Shown here: positions 6,623 to 14,553 of the stretch, piece by piece
Position numbering within the stretch: position 1 is the stretch's first letter
Layout: the number at the start of each line of letters is the position of its first letter
Made by a program: the position numbers and the translations under genes
IMG/VR virus record: IMGVR_UViG_3300025759_000485
Location: 1 to 29,228 of that record
Source: a virus
DNA length: 29,228 nt
Direction: 5' to 3' (one strand)
Notes under the pieces: model-generated
What the model saw: the letters and a program-made list of their open reading frames with translations, nothing else
Told to the model about the DNA's origin: nothing
Databases searched by the model: none

Positions 6623-8590
6623 ATGAGCAACCATTTACCTACAGATTACCAGAATTTTATTGCCCTGTCACGGTATGCACGTTGGAAAGAAGATGAGCAA
6701 CGGCGTGAAACGTGGGCTGAAACAGTACAAAGATACTTTGATTATATGGCGGGGCATCTTAGTTCCAACCATAACTACAAGCTTACAAAAGATTTACGTT
6801 CAGAACTAGAAGAAGCAGTCCTCAACCAGTCTATCATGCCAAGCATGAGAGCATTGATGACCTCTGGTCCTGCGCTTGACCGTTGTCATGTAGGTGGATA
6901 CAACTGTTCTTATGTACCAGTTGATAACCCACGTGCATTTGATGAGACTATGTACATCCTTATGTGCGGCACAGGTGTAGGATTTTCTGTTGAGCGAAAT
7001 GCAGTTGAGTGTCTTCCTTTTATTAATGAATCATTCCATAATACAGAGACTGTAATCAAGGTAGGTGACAGCCGCCCCGGATGGGCTAAGTCATTGAAAG
7101 AATTGATTGCTATGCTTTACACTGGACAGATTCCTAAATTCGATGTCAGCGAAGTACGCCCTGCAGGTGCAAGGCTCAAGACCTTTGGTGGTAGAGCCTC
7201 TGGACCACAGCCTCTTATTGAATTGTTTGACTTCTGTATTGAGAAGTTTAAAGGTGCAGCGGGGCGTAGACTATATCCAATTGAATGCCATGATATCATG
7301 TGTAAGATTGGTGAGGTTGTGGTAGTGGGCGGTGTTCGCCGTTCAGCCCTCATCTCTTTGTCTAATCTTAACGATGACCAGATGGCTCATGCTAAGTCAG
7401 GTAAGTGGTGGGAGAACGAAGGACAACGTGCGCTGGCTAATAACTCTGTTGCCTATAAGTATAAGCCTGAGATGGGTACATTCATGCGTGAGTGGTTGTC
7501 TTTGTATGACAGCAAGTCAGGTGAGCGTGGTATCTTCAATCGTGAGGCTGCTAAGAAACAAGCAACTAAGAATGGTAGACGCGATATTTATACAGGATTG
7601 AAGCACCCACTGACTAAACTTCCATTGGAGTATGACTACGGTTGTAACCCTTGCAGTGAGATTATCTTACGACCTTACCAGTTCTGTAACTTGTCAGAGG
7701 TGGTGGTGCGTGAGTCTGATACACTTGAGACACTGAAGAATAAGGTTCGCCTTGCTACCATTCTTGGAACCTTCCAAGCTACTCTTACTAATTTTAAATA
7801 CATTCGTAAGATTTGGCAGAAGAATACAGAAGAAGAGCGTTTGCTTGGTGTGTCTTTGACAGGCATCATGGACAACACGTTGACATCTACCAATGGTGGT
7901 AAGCTAGAGACTGCCCTTGAAATCCTACGTTCTGAATCAGTAATGACTAATAAGAATGTAGCTAAACAACTAGGCATCCCTCAATCAACAGCGGTTACCT
8001 GTGTGAAGCCTAGTGGTACAGTGTCTCAGCTTACTGACGCAGCATCAGGCATTCATGCACGACATAACCCATACTACATTCGTACTGTACGTGGCGATAA
8101 CAAAGACCCACTGACACAGTTCCTTGTATCACAGGGTATTCCTGCAGAGCCTGACGTAATGAAGCCTGATAGCACCACAGTGTTTAGCTTCCCAATGAAG
8201 TCACCTGCTAACGCTGTAACACGTACAGGTATGACAGCTATTGAACAGCTAGAACTATGGCTTACATACCAACGTCATTGGTGCGAACATAAGCCTAGCG
8301 TAACAATTTCAGTTAAGGAAAATGAATGGATGGACGTAGGTGCTTGGGTCTACAAACACTTTGATGAAGTATCTGGTATTAGCTTCCTGCCTTTCAGTGA
8401 GCATACATATCAGCAAGCACCTTATCAGGATATCAATGAGGCTCAGTATAAAGAGTGGGTAAGTAAGATGCCTAAGAGTGTGGACTGGTCTAAGCTACAG
8501 GACTTTGAAAAGGAAGACACTACATCAGGTGGACGTGAGTTGGCGTGTACTGCAGGTGTCTGTGAGATAGTTGACATCGCAGCGGCCTAA
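6623..8590 (+). CDS. nrdJ: Class II (adenosylcobalamin-dependent) ribonucleoside-triphosphate reductase
   Basis: A 655-aa enzyme converting ribonucleotides to deoxyribonucleotides for phage DNA synthesis. It matches the monomeric class II type of Lactobacillus leichmannii. The active-site set is complete: C95 in GYNCSY, the N342-P-C344-S-E346 radical-site motif, C355 in FCNL, and the C-terminal reducing pair C642-TAGV-C647, spaced like C731/C736 of the leichmannii enzyme. PSGTVSQL (463-470) is also present. No second subunit gene is nearby, and class II needs none. It depends on host or environmental B12 and works without the oxygen-dependent radical of class I. It has its own probable promoter with a dyad and is followed by a strong hairpin. 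Confidence 0.95.
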   Translation: MSNHLPTDYQNFIALSRYARWKEDEQRRETWAETVQRYFDYMAGHLSSNHNYKLTKDLRSELEEAVLNQSIMPSMRALMTSGPALDRCHVGGYNCSYVPVDNPRAFDETMYILMCGTGVGFSVERNAVECLPFINESFHNTETVIKVGDSRPGWAKSLKELIAMLYTGQIPKFDVSEVRPAGARLKTFGGRASGPQPLIELFDFCIEKFKGAAGRRLYPIECHDIMCKIGEVVVVGGVRRSALISLSNLNDDQMAHAKSGKWWENEGQRALANNSVAYKYKPEMGTFMREWLSLYDSKSGERGIFNREAAKKQATKNGRRDIYTGLKHPLTKLPLEYDYGCNPCSEIILRPYQFCNLSEVVVRESDTLETLKNKVRLATILGTFQATLTNFKYIRKIWQKNTEEERLLGVSLTGIMDNTLTSTNGGKLETALEILRSESVMTNKNVAKQLGIPQSTAVTCVKPSGTVSQLTDAASGIHARHNPYYIRTVRGDNKDPLTQFLVSQGIPAEPDVMKPDSTTVFSFPMKSPANAVTRTGMTAIEQLELWLTYQRHWCEHKPSVTISVKENEWMDVGAWVYKHFDEVSGISFLPFSEHTYQQAPYQDINEAQYKEWVSKMPKSVDWSKLQDFEKEDTTSGGRELACTAGVCEIVDIAAA

Positions 8591-8708
8591 TCCAAAGTTA
8601 GTGTGGAAGCGGGGTGATGGTTGGGTTCAATACAATCCACCCCGCAGCCATCCAAGTTATGAGGAGTGGCAGAAACTAAAGGAAAAGGAGAAAGAAAACG
8701 ATGGATAA
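8571..8708 (+). CDS. Possible 45-aa protein overlapping the RNR end
   Basis: The frame opens at TTG 8571 straight after an in-frame stop and runs to TAA 8706-8708, reading MTSQRPNPKLVWKRGDGWVQ then a Pro/Arg turn, SYEEWQKL and a charged Lys/Glu tail. A GTG at 8601 is another start (35 aa). The composition looks protein-like and it fills an otherwise empty gap. The ribosome site is poor, and the frame contains the hairpin at 8609-8645, so its sequence could be shaped by RNA structure instead. Function unknown. Confidence 0.4.
   Translation: MTSQRPNPKLVWKRGDGWVQYNPPRSHPSYEEWQKLKEKEKENDG
8609..8645 (+). repeat. Strong 8-bp GC-rich inverted repeat after RNR
   Basis: GCGGGGTG (8609-8616) pairs perfectly with CACCCCGC (8638-8645) around a 21-base loop, 19 bases after the RNR stop. 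No T-run follows, so it is not a standard intrinsic terminator. It may stabilise or punctuate the RNR transcript. Confidence 0.6.
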
Positions 8709-8805
8709 TACTATACTATTATTAACAGCTATATGGGCTATGCAAACTTTACTTTACTTTGATATGCGTTCTTTGCGTAAGAAAATTGAAAGCTATGAGC
8801 AGTAA
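8701..8805 (+). CDS. Small membrane protein, 34 aa
   Basis: Begins at ATG 8701 with AAAAGGAG ten bases upstream, a good ribosome site. The product has a short N-terminus (MDNT), one hydrophobic segment (ILLLTAIWAMQTLLYF, residues 5-20) and a basic then mixed tail (RSLRKKIESYEQ), giving a one-pass protein with the positive side likely in the cytoplasm. It overlaps the end of the 45-aa frame and the start of the HNH gene, so it is tightly packed. No family recognised; a role at the inner membrane (exclusion or lysis timing) is only a guess. Confidence 0.6.
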   Translation: MDNTILLLTAIWAMQTLLYFDMRSLRKKIESYEQ

Positions 8806-9241
8806 TCAACTAGAACTATTTACTATTGATTACCAAGAACCGGAAGACGGATTTGTTTGTATTAAATGTGGTATCCGGCAAAGTGAAAAACAATTTTATG
8901 TTGCTGAATATAGACACACAGAAAGAAGAGAAATTAAAAGAACTTGTAATACTTGTAAAAACAATCAAAGCAAACTTGTAAGACAATTAAAAAATACTGT
9001 ACCATACCCAGACAAAGATTATAGTTGTCCTATATGTAGCAGAACAATACAAGAGATTGGAAAGTACGGACAACCCAAACTACAAACATGGGTGCTTGAC
9101 CACTGTCATATTACTGAAACATTTAGAGGATGGATATGTCACCACTGCAACACTGGCATTGGTTCTCTTGGTGATAATATAGACAGATTAAAAAATGCAG
9201 TTAGCTATTTAAAAAAACATTTGACTTCTATGAAAAAATAA
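8795..9241 (+). CDS. Endonuclease VII-like HNH nuclease
   Basis: A 148-aa zinc-binding nuclease of the recombination endonuclease VII type. Cys pairs C22/C25 and C51/C54 form an N-terminal zinc-ribbon-like knuckle. C78/C81 and C115/C118 would hold the structural zinc of the HNH fold. The beta-beta-alpha metal core is LDHCHITETFRGWICHHCNT (101-120), with the D-H-x-H and N119 expected of the family. Such enzymes are either junction resolvases or free-standing homing-type nucleases. Since a T7-type resolvase is already present at 5821, a mobile HNH is plausible. The ATG at 8795 overlaps the small membrane protein by 11 bases; an upstream in-frame start at 8759 lies inside that gene and adds an unlikely leader. 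Confidence 0.85.
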   Translation: MSSNQLELFTIDYQEPEDGFVCIKCGIRQSEKQFYVAEYRHTERREIKRTCNTCKNNQSKLVRQLKNTVPYPDKDYSCPICSRTIQEIGKYGQPKLQTWVLDHCHITETFRGWICHHCNTGIGSLGDNIDRLKNAVSYLKKHLTSMKK

Positions 9242-9249
9242 ATTACAAT
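9221..9249 (+). promoter_or_regulatory. Strong sigma70-like promoter for the glycan gene pair
   Basis: TTGACT (9221-9226), a 17-base spacer, TACAAT (9244-9249): five of six at both boxes, the best promoter I found on this strand. Its -35 lies in the end of the HNH gene and the -10 sits about 40 bases before the GT8-like gene, suggesting separate early expression of that pair. Confidence 0.65.
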
Positions 9250-9288
9250 ACATTATCTTGAGTTTTGTTTAGGAGATGTATTAAGTAA

Positions 9289-10065
9289 ATGTTTAGTGAA
9301 AAGAAACCAGTAATCTATATAGGATATGACTCTCGTGAAGCTTCTGCATATGAAGTTTTGCGAGAGTCTATTTTGCGTTACACGCACAAATACGACATCA
9401 TTCCCTTAGTCCAAACATCTCTTAGACGCGCAGGTTTATACCGCCGTACCATTAGGCTTGACATAGAAACAGGTAGCCCTGCAAGGGTTGATGAGTTTGA
9501 TTGTCGCCCCTTCAGTACCGACTTTACATTTACCCGCTTTCTTATCCCAGCTTTAAACCAGTACTCTGGTTGGGCTTTGTTTATGGATTCGGATATGTTC
9601 TTACGTACTAACATTGAAGAATTGTTTGAAGAGTATACTCAGAACGAACAGTATGCTATCCAATGTGTACATCATAACTACAACCCATCATCAGGTATCA
9701 AGATGGATGGACAGGTACAACAGAATTACAATCGTAAGAATTGGTCTAGTCTTGTACTGTGGAACTGTTCACATAAGGCTAACTTAAACCTTACAGTTGA
9801 TGATGCTAACCTAAAGACAGGCGGTTGGCTACATGGCTTTGGTTGGTTAGAAGACGAACACATTGGTTCTATTAGTGAAGATTGGAACTGGTTAGATGGA
9901 TGGTCTTCAGAAAGTATTGATGCTAAGAACGTACACTTTACTACAGGTGGTCCTTGGTTTGCAGAGTGGGAACCAAAGAGAGATATAGATGCCACCTATG
10001 CAGGTGAGTGGAAAAAATTAAAAGCCAATATGATATTAGACAAAGAATTTGGAAAGGTAATTTAA
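9289..10065 (+). CDS. GT8-like glycosyltransferase
   Basis: A 258-aa GT-A fold enzyme expected to transfer a sugar from a nucleotide-sugar donor. It starts with a Rossmann-like strand (PVIYIGYDSREASAYEVL). The metal-binding DXD is D100-S-D102 in ALFMDSDMF, and the acceptor-side motifs SSLVLWNC (153-160) and HFTTGGPW (216-223) resemble GT8 relatives, which have a conserved H-x-x-G near the end. A stop directly precedes the ATG, which fixes the start; AGGAG is 13 bases away, rather far. It overlaps the next gene by one base (TAATG), so the two are probably coupled. No membrane segment: likely cytosolic. Confidence 0.85.
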   Translation: MFSEKKPVIYIGYDSREASAYEVLRESILRYTHKYDIIPLVQTSLRRAGLYRRTIRLDIETGSPARVDEFDCRPFSTDFTFTRFLIPALNQYSGWALFMDSDMFLRTNIEELFEEYTQNEQYAIQCVHHNYNPSSGIKMDGQVQQNYNRKNWSSLVLWNCSHKANLNLTVDDANLKTGGWLHGFGWLEDEHIGSISEDWNWLDGWSSESIDAKNVHFTTGGPWFAEWEPKRDIDATYAGEWKKLKANMILDKEFGKVI

Positions 10066-12383
10066 TGTATACATTTGTAACATCATTTAGTAAGGAAGGA
10101 TTTGATAGCTATGCTAAACATATGCTTGAAAGCGTTAAGGAAAAGTGGAATCCAAAGCATTTTAGACTCGTGGCGTATTACCATGATTTTAATATTGAAG
10201 ATGTACCTCATCCTGTTTGTGATACTATTAGCTACCGTAATCTAAATGACATAGAAGAGATGCTTGAGTACCGTGAGCGTATGAAACTACACGATGGTAC
10301 TGAAGGTGGTAAGATGCCATATAACTGGCGGCTTGATGCAATCAAGTGGTGTCATAAAGTTTATGCAATGACAGACCTTGCGTTTGAAATGATGGATGTA
10401 GATGACAAATATATTACCGCAGGTATTGAACCACCTGAAAACAATTGGATGATTTGGATTGATGCTGATACAGTAGCGACTAAACGTCTTGATGTTAAAC
10501 GTCTAGCTGAATGGTTACCAGATGCGGTTGACCTAGTACACTTAGGAAGAAAGGATACAGACTACAGTGAGACAAGTTTCATGGGCTTTAACTTGGGGGT
10601 TCATAATACTTGTAGTCTCCTTGCTGACCTTAGAGGTGCTTACACTATTGGCGAAGTAGTTGCTTATCGTGAATGGCATGATGGCTTTATCTTTGAACGG
10701 TTGTTAAATATTTACAAGGCACATGGTATGGAAGTACATAATCTTTCTCCTAATGTTAAAGGACTTGCAGCATTTGAACAGTCACCTCTTTCTGAATACT
10801 TTACTCACTTCAAAGGTAATTTAAAAAAGAATGTTGGTAATATGACAGTAACACCAGATGTTAATGGACCAAAAAGATACCAACAAATACTACAATTAAT
10901 CCTACACTACCGTCCCTCAAACATTGTTGAGACAGGAACTTGGAATGGTGGACGTGCTATCCAAATGGCAACTGCTGCATTCCAGTATACTAATGTAGTA
11001 AAGTATTATGGTTTTGATTTATTTGAAGATGCGACAGAAGAAACAGATGCACGTGAGTTTAACACAAAACCACACAACTCTATGGAAGCTGTTGAGAAAC
11101 GACTTCAAGAGTTTGCTGATAAAATGAAACAAGAAGGTAAAAAGTTTTCATTTAAATTATACAAAGGTGATACAAAAGAAACGCTATCTCAATGTAAAGA
11201 AATTAAAAGTGCAGACTTTGCATACATTGATGGTGGTAATTCTTATGAAACATCTAAGTCTGATTTTGAAAACTTAAAACACACACCTGTTATTGTTTTT
11301 AATAATTACTTTTCTAAAGATAGTAAAAAACGTATTCCAAAAAATGATAGCGTCAACCGTCTTGTAAAAGAAATTACAGCTTATGGAAAAGTAGTTCTTC
11401 CTAGTAGTGATGGTGTTACCGAAGGTGGTATTACTCATCTATGTTTTATTGCGATGAAAGAAGGACTACCTAAGATACCTGAAGAACTTACACGTGTACC
11501 TATTGTGGTTACACCAAAAGACTCACGACCTAAAGAAGAAATTATTGATAATGTCTTAGCCAATAAAAAACTTATTAAAGATTTTGATTGGATTAAAACA
11601 AGTAAAATTAATAATGAAACAGCAATCATTGTTTCTGGTGGACACAGTACTGACTTTGTAGAGTTAAAGAAACGTATTAAGAAAACTAAAGCTAAAGTAT
11701 TCTGTGTTAAACATAGCTATCCAATGTTACTTGAAAATGGTATTCAACCTTTTGCCTGTGTCGTCTTAGACCCTCGTCCTATTACAGGTACAAGTACACA
11801 TGGTGTAGTACGTAAGGATTTGTTTAAGACAGTTGACGATAAGACTATTATGCTTGTTGCTTCTATGACTGACCCATCTGTTACTGAATACCTACTTGAA
11901 CAAGGTGCTAATGTTAAAGGTTGGCAAGCTTATTCAGATGCTCTACGTGATATGTCTGTTATGGATAAGATTGTGGTGGACAAGGCTACAGGTATTGAAG
12001 AAGGTTCTACTCTAATTACTGGCGGTACTTGTGCAGCTATGCGTACCATTGCCATTGCACATACACTAGGGTTCAGAAACTTTGAACTGTTTGGATTTGA
12101 TTGTTCTGTTGGAGAAATAACAGAAGAAATGAAAAAGGAAACAACTGATACTGAGAAGTCTAAGCCTAAGTATATGCAGGTAGAAACTGGAGGACAAAAG
12201 TTCTGGACTACAGGTGAATTACTTGCAATGGCACAGGACTGTGAAAAGTTATTTGATAATGACCAGATGGATATGGGTATTACTTTCCACGGTGAAGGTA
12301 CTCTAGCTGCAGCCGTGTGGGAACAGTCTAAACGTGGACAAGAAAAATACTATACGGAATTATTGAATGACATCGCAGCTTAA
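10065..12383 (+). CDS. Three-domain glycosyltransferase / methyltransferase / Maf-like (DUF115) protein
   Basis: A 772-aa fusion. Domain 1 (about 1-255) is a GT-A glycosyltransferase with a D133-A-D135 metal motif in MIWIDADTVATKR. Domain 2 (about 262-460) is a class I SAM methyltransferase-like domain: NIVETGTWNGG (286-296) as motif I, YYGFDLFED as motif II, FAYIDGGNSYE as motif IV. Domain 3 (about 515-690) is DUF115/MptE-Maf-like: NETAIIVSGG, FACVVLDPRP, and the hallmark TGGTCAAMRTIAIAHTLGFR followed by ELFGFDCS. In flagellated bacteria Maf proteins transfer nonulosonic acids to flagellin. Start 10065 is chosen for GGAAAGG seven bases upstream and the one-base stop-start overlap; the frame is open further upstream to 10008. 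The fusion suggests building and methylating a glycan on one acceptor. The target is unknown. Confidence 0.85.
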   Translation: MYTFVTSFSKEGFDSYAKHMLESVKEKWNPKHFRLVAYYHDFNIEDVPHPVCDTISYRNLNDIEEMLEYRERMKLHDGTEGGKMPYNWRLDAIKWCHKVYAMTDLAFEMMDVDDKYITAGIEPPENNWMIWIDADTVATKRLDVKRLAEWLPDAVDLVHLGRKDTDYSETSFMGFNLGVHNTCSLLADLRGAYTIGEVVAYREWHDGFIFERLLNIYKAHGMEVHNLSPNVKGLAAFEQSPLSEYFTHFKGNLKKNVGNMTVTPDVNGPKRYQQILQLILHYRPSNIVETGTWNGGRAIQMATAAFQYTNVVKYYGFDLFEDATEETDAREFNTKPHNSMEAVEKRLQEFADKMKQEGKKFSFKLYKGDTKETLSQCKEIKSADFAYIDGGNSYETSKSDFENLKHTPVIVFNNYFSKDSKKRIPKNDSVNRLVKEITAYGKVVLPSSDGVTEGGITHLCFIAMKEGLPKIPEELTRVPIVVTPKDSRPKEEIIDNVLANKKLIKDFDWIKTSKINNETAIIVSGGHSTDFVELKKRIKKTKAKVFCVKHSYPMLLENGIQPFACVVLDPRPITGTSTHGVVRKDLFKTVDDKTIMLVASMTDPSVTEYLLEQGANVKGWQAYSDALRDMSVMDKIVVDKATGIEEGSTLITGGTCAAMRTIAIAHTLGFRNFELFGFDCSVGEITEEMKKETTDTEKSKPKYMQVETGGQKFWTTGELLAMAQDCEKLFDNDQMDMGITFHGEGTLAAAVWEQSKRGQEKYYTELLNDIAA

Positions 12384-12879
12384 AGAAAAGCAAGAGAAGT
12401 TCTGCCAAGCTTATATCCTGCATCGTAATGCTACAAGAGCAGCTATTGCGGCAGGGTATAGTGAGGCATCTGCACACAACCAAGGGTATAGACTTCTTCA
12501 AGACGACAAGATACAGGAGCGTATTGAAGAACTAACCAATGAAATTAGCACAGATGTAGATGTTATTTCTGAAATTGAAAAGCAATATGAGCAAGCAAGG
12601 AATGCTGGTCATGGGGCGGTAGCCCTCAAAGCCCTAGAGTTATTGTCTCGTGTACGTGGTAATAATACAGAAGACAATGATGCCACACCTGAATCTCTTG
12701 AAGCAGAGATTGTGGGAACCATGCAGATACTAGGTTTTGAAAAGGTGTTCCAGCTTCTTGCCGAAGCGTTTCCTGAACAGTTTGAGGGTGAGGAAGAAGA
12801 GGACGATGAGACTTTACTTCTTACCGAAGAACTTACTAGCACTACGGACACCGAAGCTGGCAGCGACAATGACACCTAG
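12367..12879 (+). CDS. terS: Terminase small subunit
   Basis: A 170-aa DNA-recognition subunit of the packaging motor. The N-terminus (LKEKQEKFCQAYILHRNATR, then AAIAAGYSEASAHNQGYRLL) is the HTH signature of the Terminase_2 family. A helical centre follows, and the last 35 residues are strongly acidic and Thr/Ser-rich. The start overlaps the Maf-like gene by 17 bases. It lies on the opposite strand from the virion genes, and no large subunit is in the window. Its 3' end overlaps the 3TM holin gene, read from the other strand, by 66 bases. Confidence 0.88.
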   Translation: MTSQLKEKQEKFCQAYILHRNATRAAIAAGYSEASAHNQGYRLLQDDKIQERIEELTNEISTDVDVISEIEKQYEQARNAGHGAVALKALELLSRVRGNNTEDNDATPESLEAEIVGTMQILGFEKVFQLLAEAFPEQFEGEEEEDDETLLLTEELTSTTDTEAGSDNDT

Positions 12880-13200
12880 TGTATACTGATACCAATCAGG
12901 CATGGTAGATAATGCAGCAAAGCCATCAGATACAATTGTTCTACCCCAGTCACCACAAAAACTAAGTATCAATGGTGCTGAGAAAATTAATGTAAGCCAT
13001 TCATCTTTCCAACTGGACGCAGAAGCATCTGCCATTTTAAGGTCCCAGTCTATTTCACCTGTGGCCTTCTTCTGCATGACAATGGCTTCAGCTTTGGCGT
13101 GGGCTACCTTTGCGTCCGTCTTGGCCTTTGATGTTTCTACAGAACCTTTTAACCAAGTACCTGCTAATTCTGCAATAGGTCCTATTAGAAGGTTTAACAT
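12814..13200 (-). CDS. GTA-type 3TM holin
   Basis: A 128-aa membrane protein matching the holin family known from gene transfer agent release in Rhodobacterales and common in marine phages. Residues 1-16 are hydrophobic or amphipathic, 20-48 are an Ala/Lys-rich helix, SSWKDEWLTLIFSAPLILS carries one membrane segment, and DWYQYTLGVIVAASFGVRS another. It would make holes in the inner membrane for the lysozyme encoded two genes upstream. CAGGAG precedes its ATG by six bases. It is the last gene of the minus-strand operon. Confidence 0.8.
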   Translation of the reverse strand: MLNLLIGPIAELAGTWLKGSVETSKAKTDAKVAHAKAEAIVMQKKATGEIDWDLKMADASASSWKDEWLTLIFSAPLILSFCGDWGRTIVSDGFAALSTMPDWYQYTLGVIVAASFGVRSASKFFGKK

Positions 13201-13236
13201 AGGCTTCTCCTGTTATTTGTAATACTTGTCCAAACA

Positions 13237-14031
13237 TTAGTAAGTAGGTATTTCATTTTTAATTAAGATACCCTGCCATGATGAAGACACAAAGTTATTA
13301 GTGCTTCCCACACTAATGGCACGAGATTCAATATCAGTTTTTTCTGGTATTTGTAGTGGATATGAAAACTTATCAATAAAAGTATTAGACTGTAATACAA
13401 TTTTAAGTTGTTCACGGAAAACATTTGTTCCAAAATTTCTTTGTAAAAATCTAACTTCAACATAAGAGTTTGCCTGTGAAACTGCAGAAGTAAAGTTAAT
13501 GTCATCAAGATATAAAGTATACCCAGCAGGTACTGTATAAACAGACATTTCTGTTTGACCTGCACCTAAAGGAATAGAAGCATAAACAATACCTGTAGGA
13601 ACACCAGCACTTGCTCCGGTGTTCGCAAGATAAATAGTTCCTGCAGCACCTCCACCTGAACCAGCAAGAGTAATATAAATACGATAAACTCTTAACCAAG
13701 ATGTTTGAGTAATTTTTTGCGTCTGACCAGTAAGTGTAATGTCTTCTTCTACTTCATTATAATCTGCATCAAGACCAACAATTTTTATAGAGTTAGCTCC
13801 TGTCCCACCATTCGCATCATCACCACTACTAGAACTTACATACAACTGAGCCGCAGTAGTAGGGTAAGAATATATACCACCTTGTGACCAAAGGGTTTCT
13901 TCTGTTCCATTAATATCTGGATTATATCCAAACTTATATACCGATTTATGAAAAGCAATCTGTTCCCTAGAAACCTGTAGTTCCCAAGGCTCATGCTTTC
14001 CTGTACGTGTCATTGAACTAGGCGTACCCAT
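13237..14031 (-). CDS. Beta-rich virion protein, 264 aa
   Basis: Not assigned to a named family. The sequence is rich in Thr, Ser, Gly and Val in short alternating strands (for example EDITLTGQTQKITQTSWLRV and AGTIYLANTGASAG), typical of tail spike, fibre or head-decoration proteins. A sequence like this recurs in marine podovirus virion clusters as I remember them. It lies between lysozyme and 3TM holin, so a structural gene interrupts the lysis cassette. GGGAG lies close upstream of the ATG. A surface or adhesion role is inferred. Confidence 0.65.
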   Translation of the reverse strand: MGTPSSMTRTGKHEPWELQVSREQIAFHKSVYKFGYNPDINGTEETLWSQGGIYSYPTTAAQLYVSSSSGDDANGGTGANSIKIVGLDADYNEVEEDITLTGQTQKITQTSWLRVYRIYITLAGSGGGAAGTIYLANTGASAGVPTGIVYASIPLGAGQTEMSVYTVPAGYTLYLDDINFTSAVSQANSYVEVRFLQRNFGTNVFREQLKIVLQSNTFIDKFSYPLQIPEKTDIESRAISVGSTNNFVSSSWQGILIKNEIPTY

Positions 14032-14067
14032 TTAACCACTCCCACTCTTCCTCATTATAAGGCAACA

Positions 14068-14553
14068 TTAAAACTCTCCACTCGCCATAGCGTCTGACAA
14101 AATCTTGGCTCTGCGTCCTACCTGCCTAGCCCACTTAGAATCTAGCATCTCTCTTGACGCGGCTTCCCAATTTTGTTCGTGTATAGCATTCCACATAAGT
14201 TTAAACTTACACAGTCTAGGTACACCCATATTAAATGCCATATCCATTAATACTAATTGTCTAACACTATCTAAGTTTTCTACACAAGTATGTACACGAC
14301 ATAGTTCATTTTCTACAATGGCAATGTCATTGAGGGCTAGATACCTTGCATCCGCTTCAGATATTCCATGCTCATAGACCACCTCCATACTAGGAATGTC
14401 AAGGTAGTCTAGCTCCTCACGACTGATACCACGGTCCTTTAGGTTCCTTCCAATACCAATGGTATCAATACCAAGACTATCTTTATAAACAGTTAAGACC
14501 ATACCTTCATGGTCTATTAGCTTATCAAGAAAGTTTGAACGGTTGTACTTCAT
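14068..14553 (-). CDS. Endolysin, GH24 (T4-type) lysozyme
   Basis: A 161-aa muramidase that cuts the MurNAc-GlcNAc bond. The catalytic triad spacing of T4 lysozyme (E11, D20, T26) is kept exactly: E16 in DHEGMVL, D25 in VYKDSLG, T31 in IDTIGIG. No signal peptide or membrane anchor is visible, so it should need a holin for release. Its start overlaps the end of the upstream holin-like gene by four bases (ATGA). Confidence 0.93.
   Translation of the reverse strand: MKYNRSNFLDKLIDHEGMVLTVYKDSLGIDTIGIGRNLKDRGISREELDYLDIPSMEVVYEHGISEADARYLALNDIAIVENELCRVHTCVENLDSVRQLVLMDMAFNMGVPRLCKFKLMWNAIHEQNWEAASREMLDSKWARQVGRRAKILSDAMASGEF

Noticed and set aside
6623-8590. RNR as a class I large subunit (NrdA)
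   Set aside because: The C-terminal CTAGVC pair, the GYNCSY and NPCSEI context and the lack of a NrdB gene fit monomeric class II instead.
12818-12831. TTCTT/AAGAA stem as a bidirectional terminator
   Set aside because: Only five weak A-T-rich pairs with no T-run on either strand.
12609-12875. 88-aa minus-strand frame within the terminase small subunit
   Set aside because: Ser-rich shadow of the acidic terminase tail, with no ribosome site and no recognisable motif.
12902-13222. 106-aa open frame on the plus strand, opposite the 3TM holin
   Set aside because: It lies wholly antisense to a recognised holin gene, has no family resemblance and low-complexity Ser/Ala content.
13263-13565. 100-aa minus-strand frame overlapping the 264-aa virion protein in another frame
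   Set aside because: Same strand but out of frame with a good gene; Leu/Tyr/Ile-rich and without a ribosome site.
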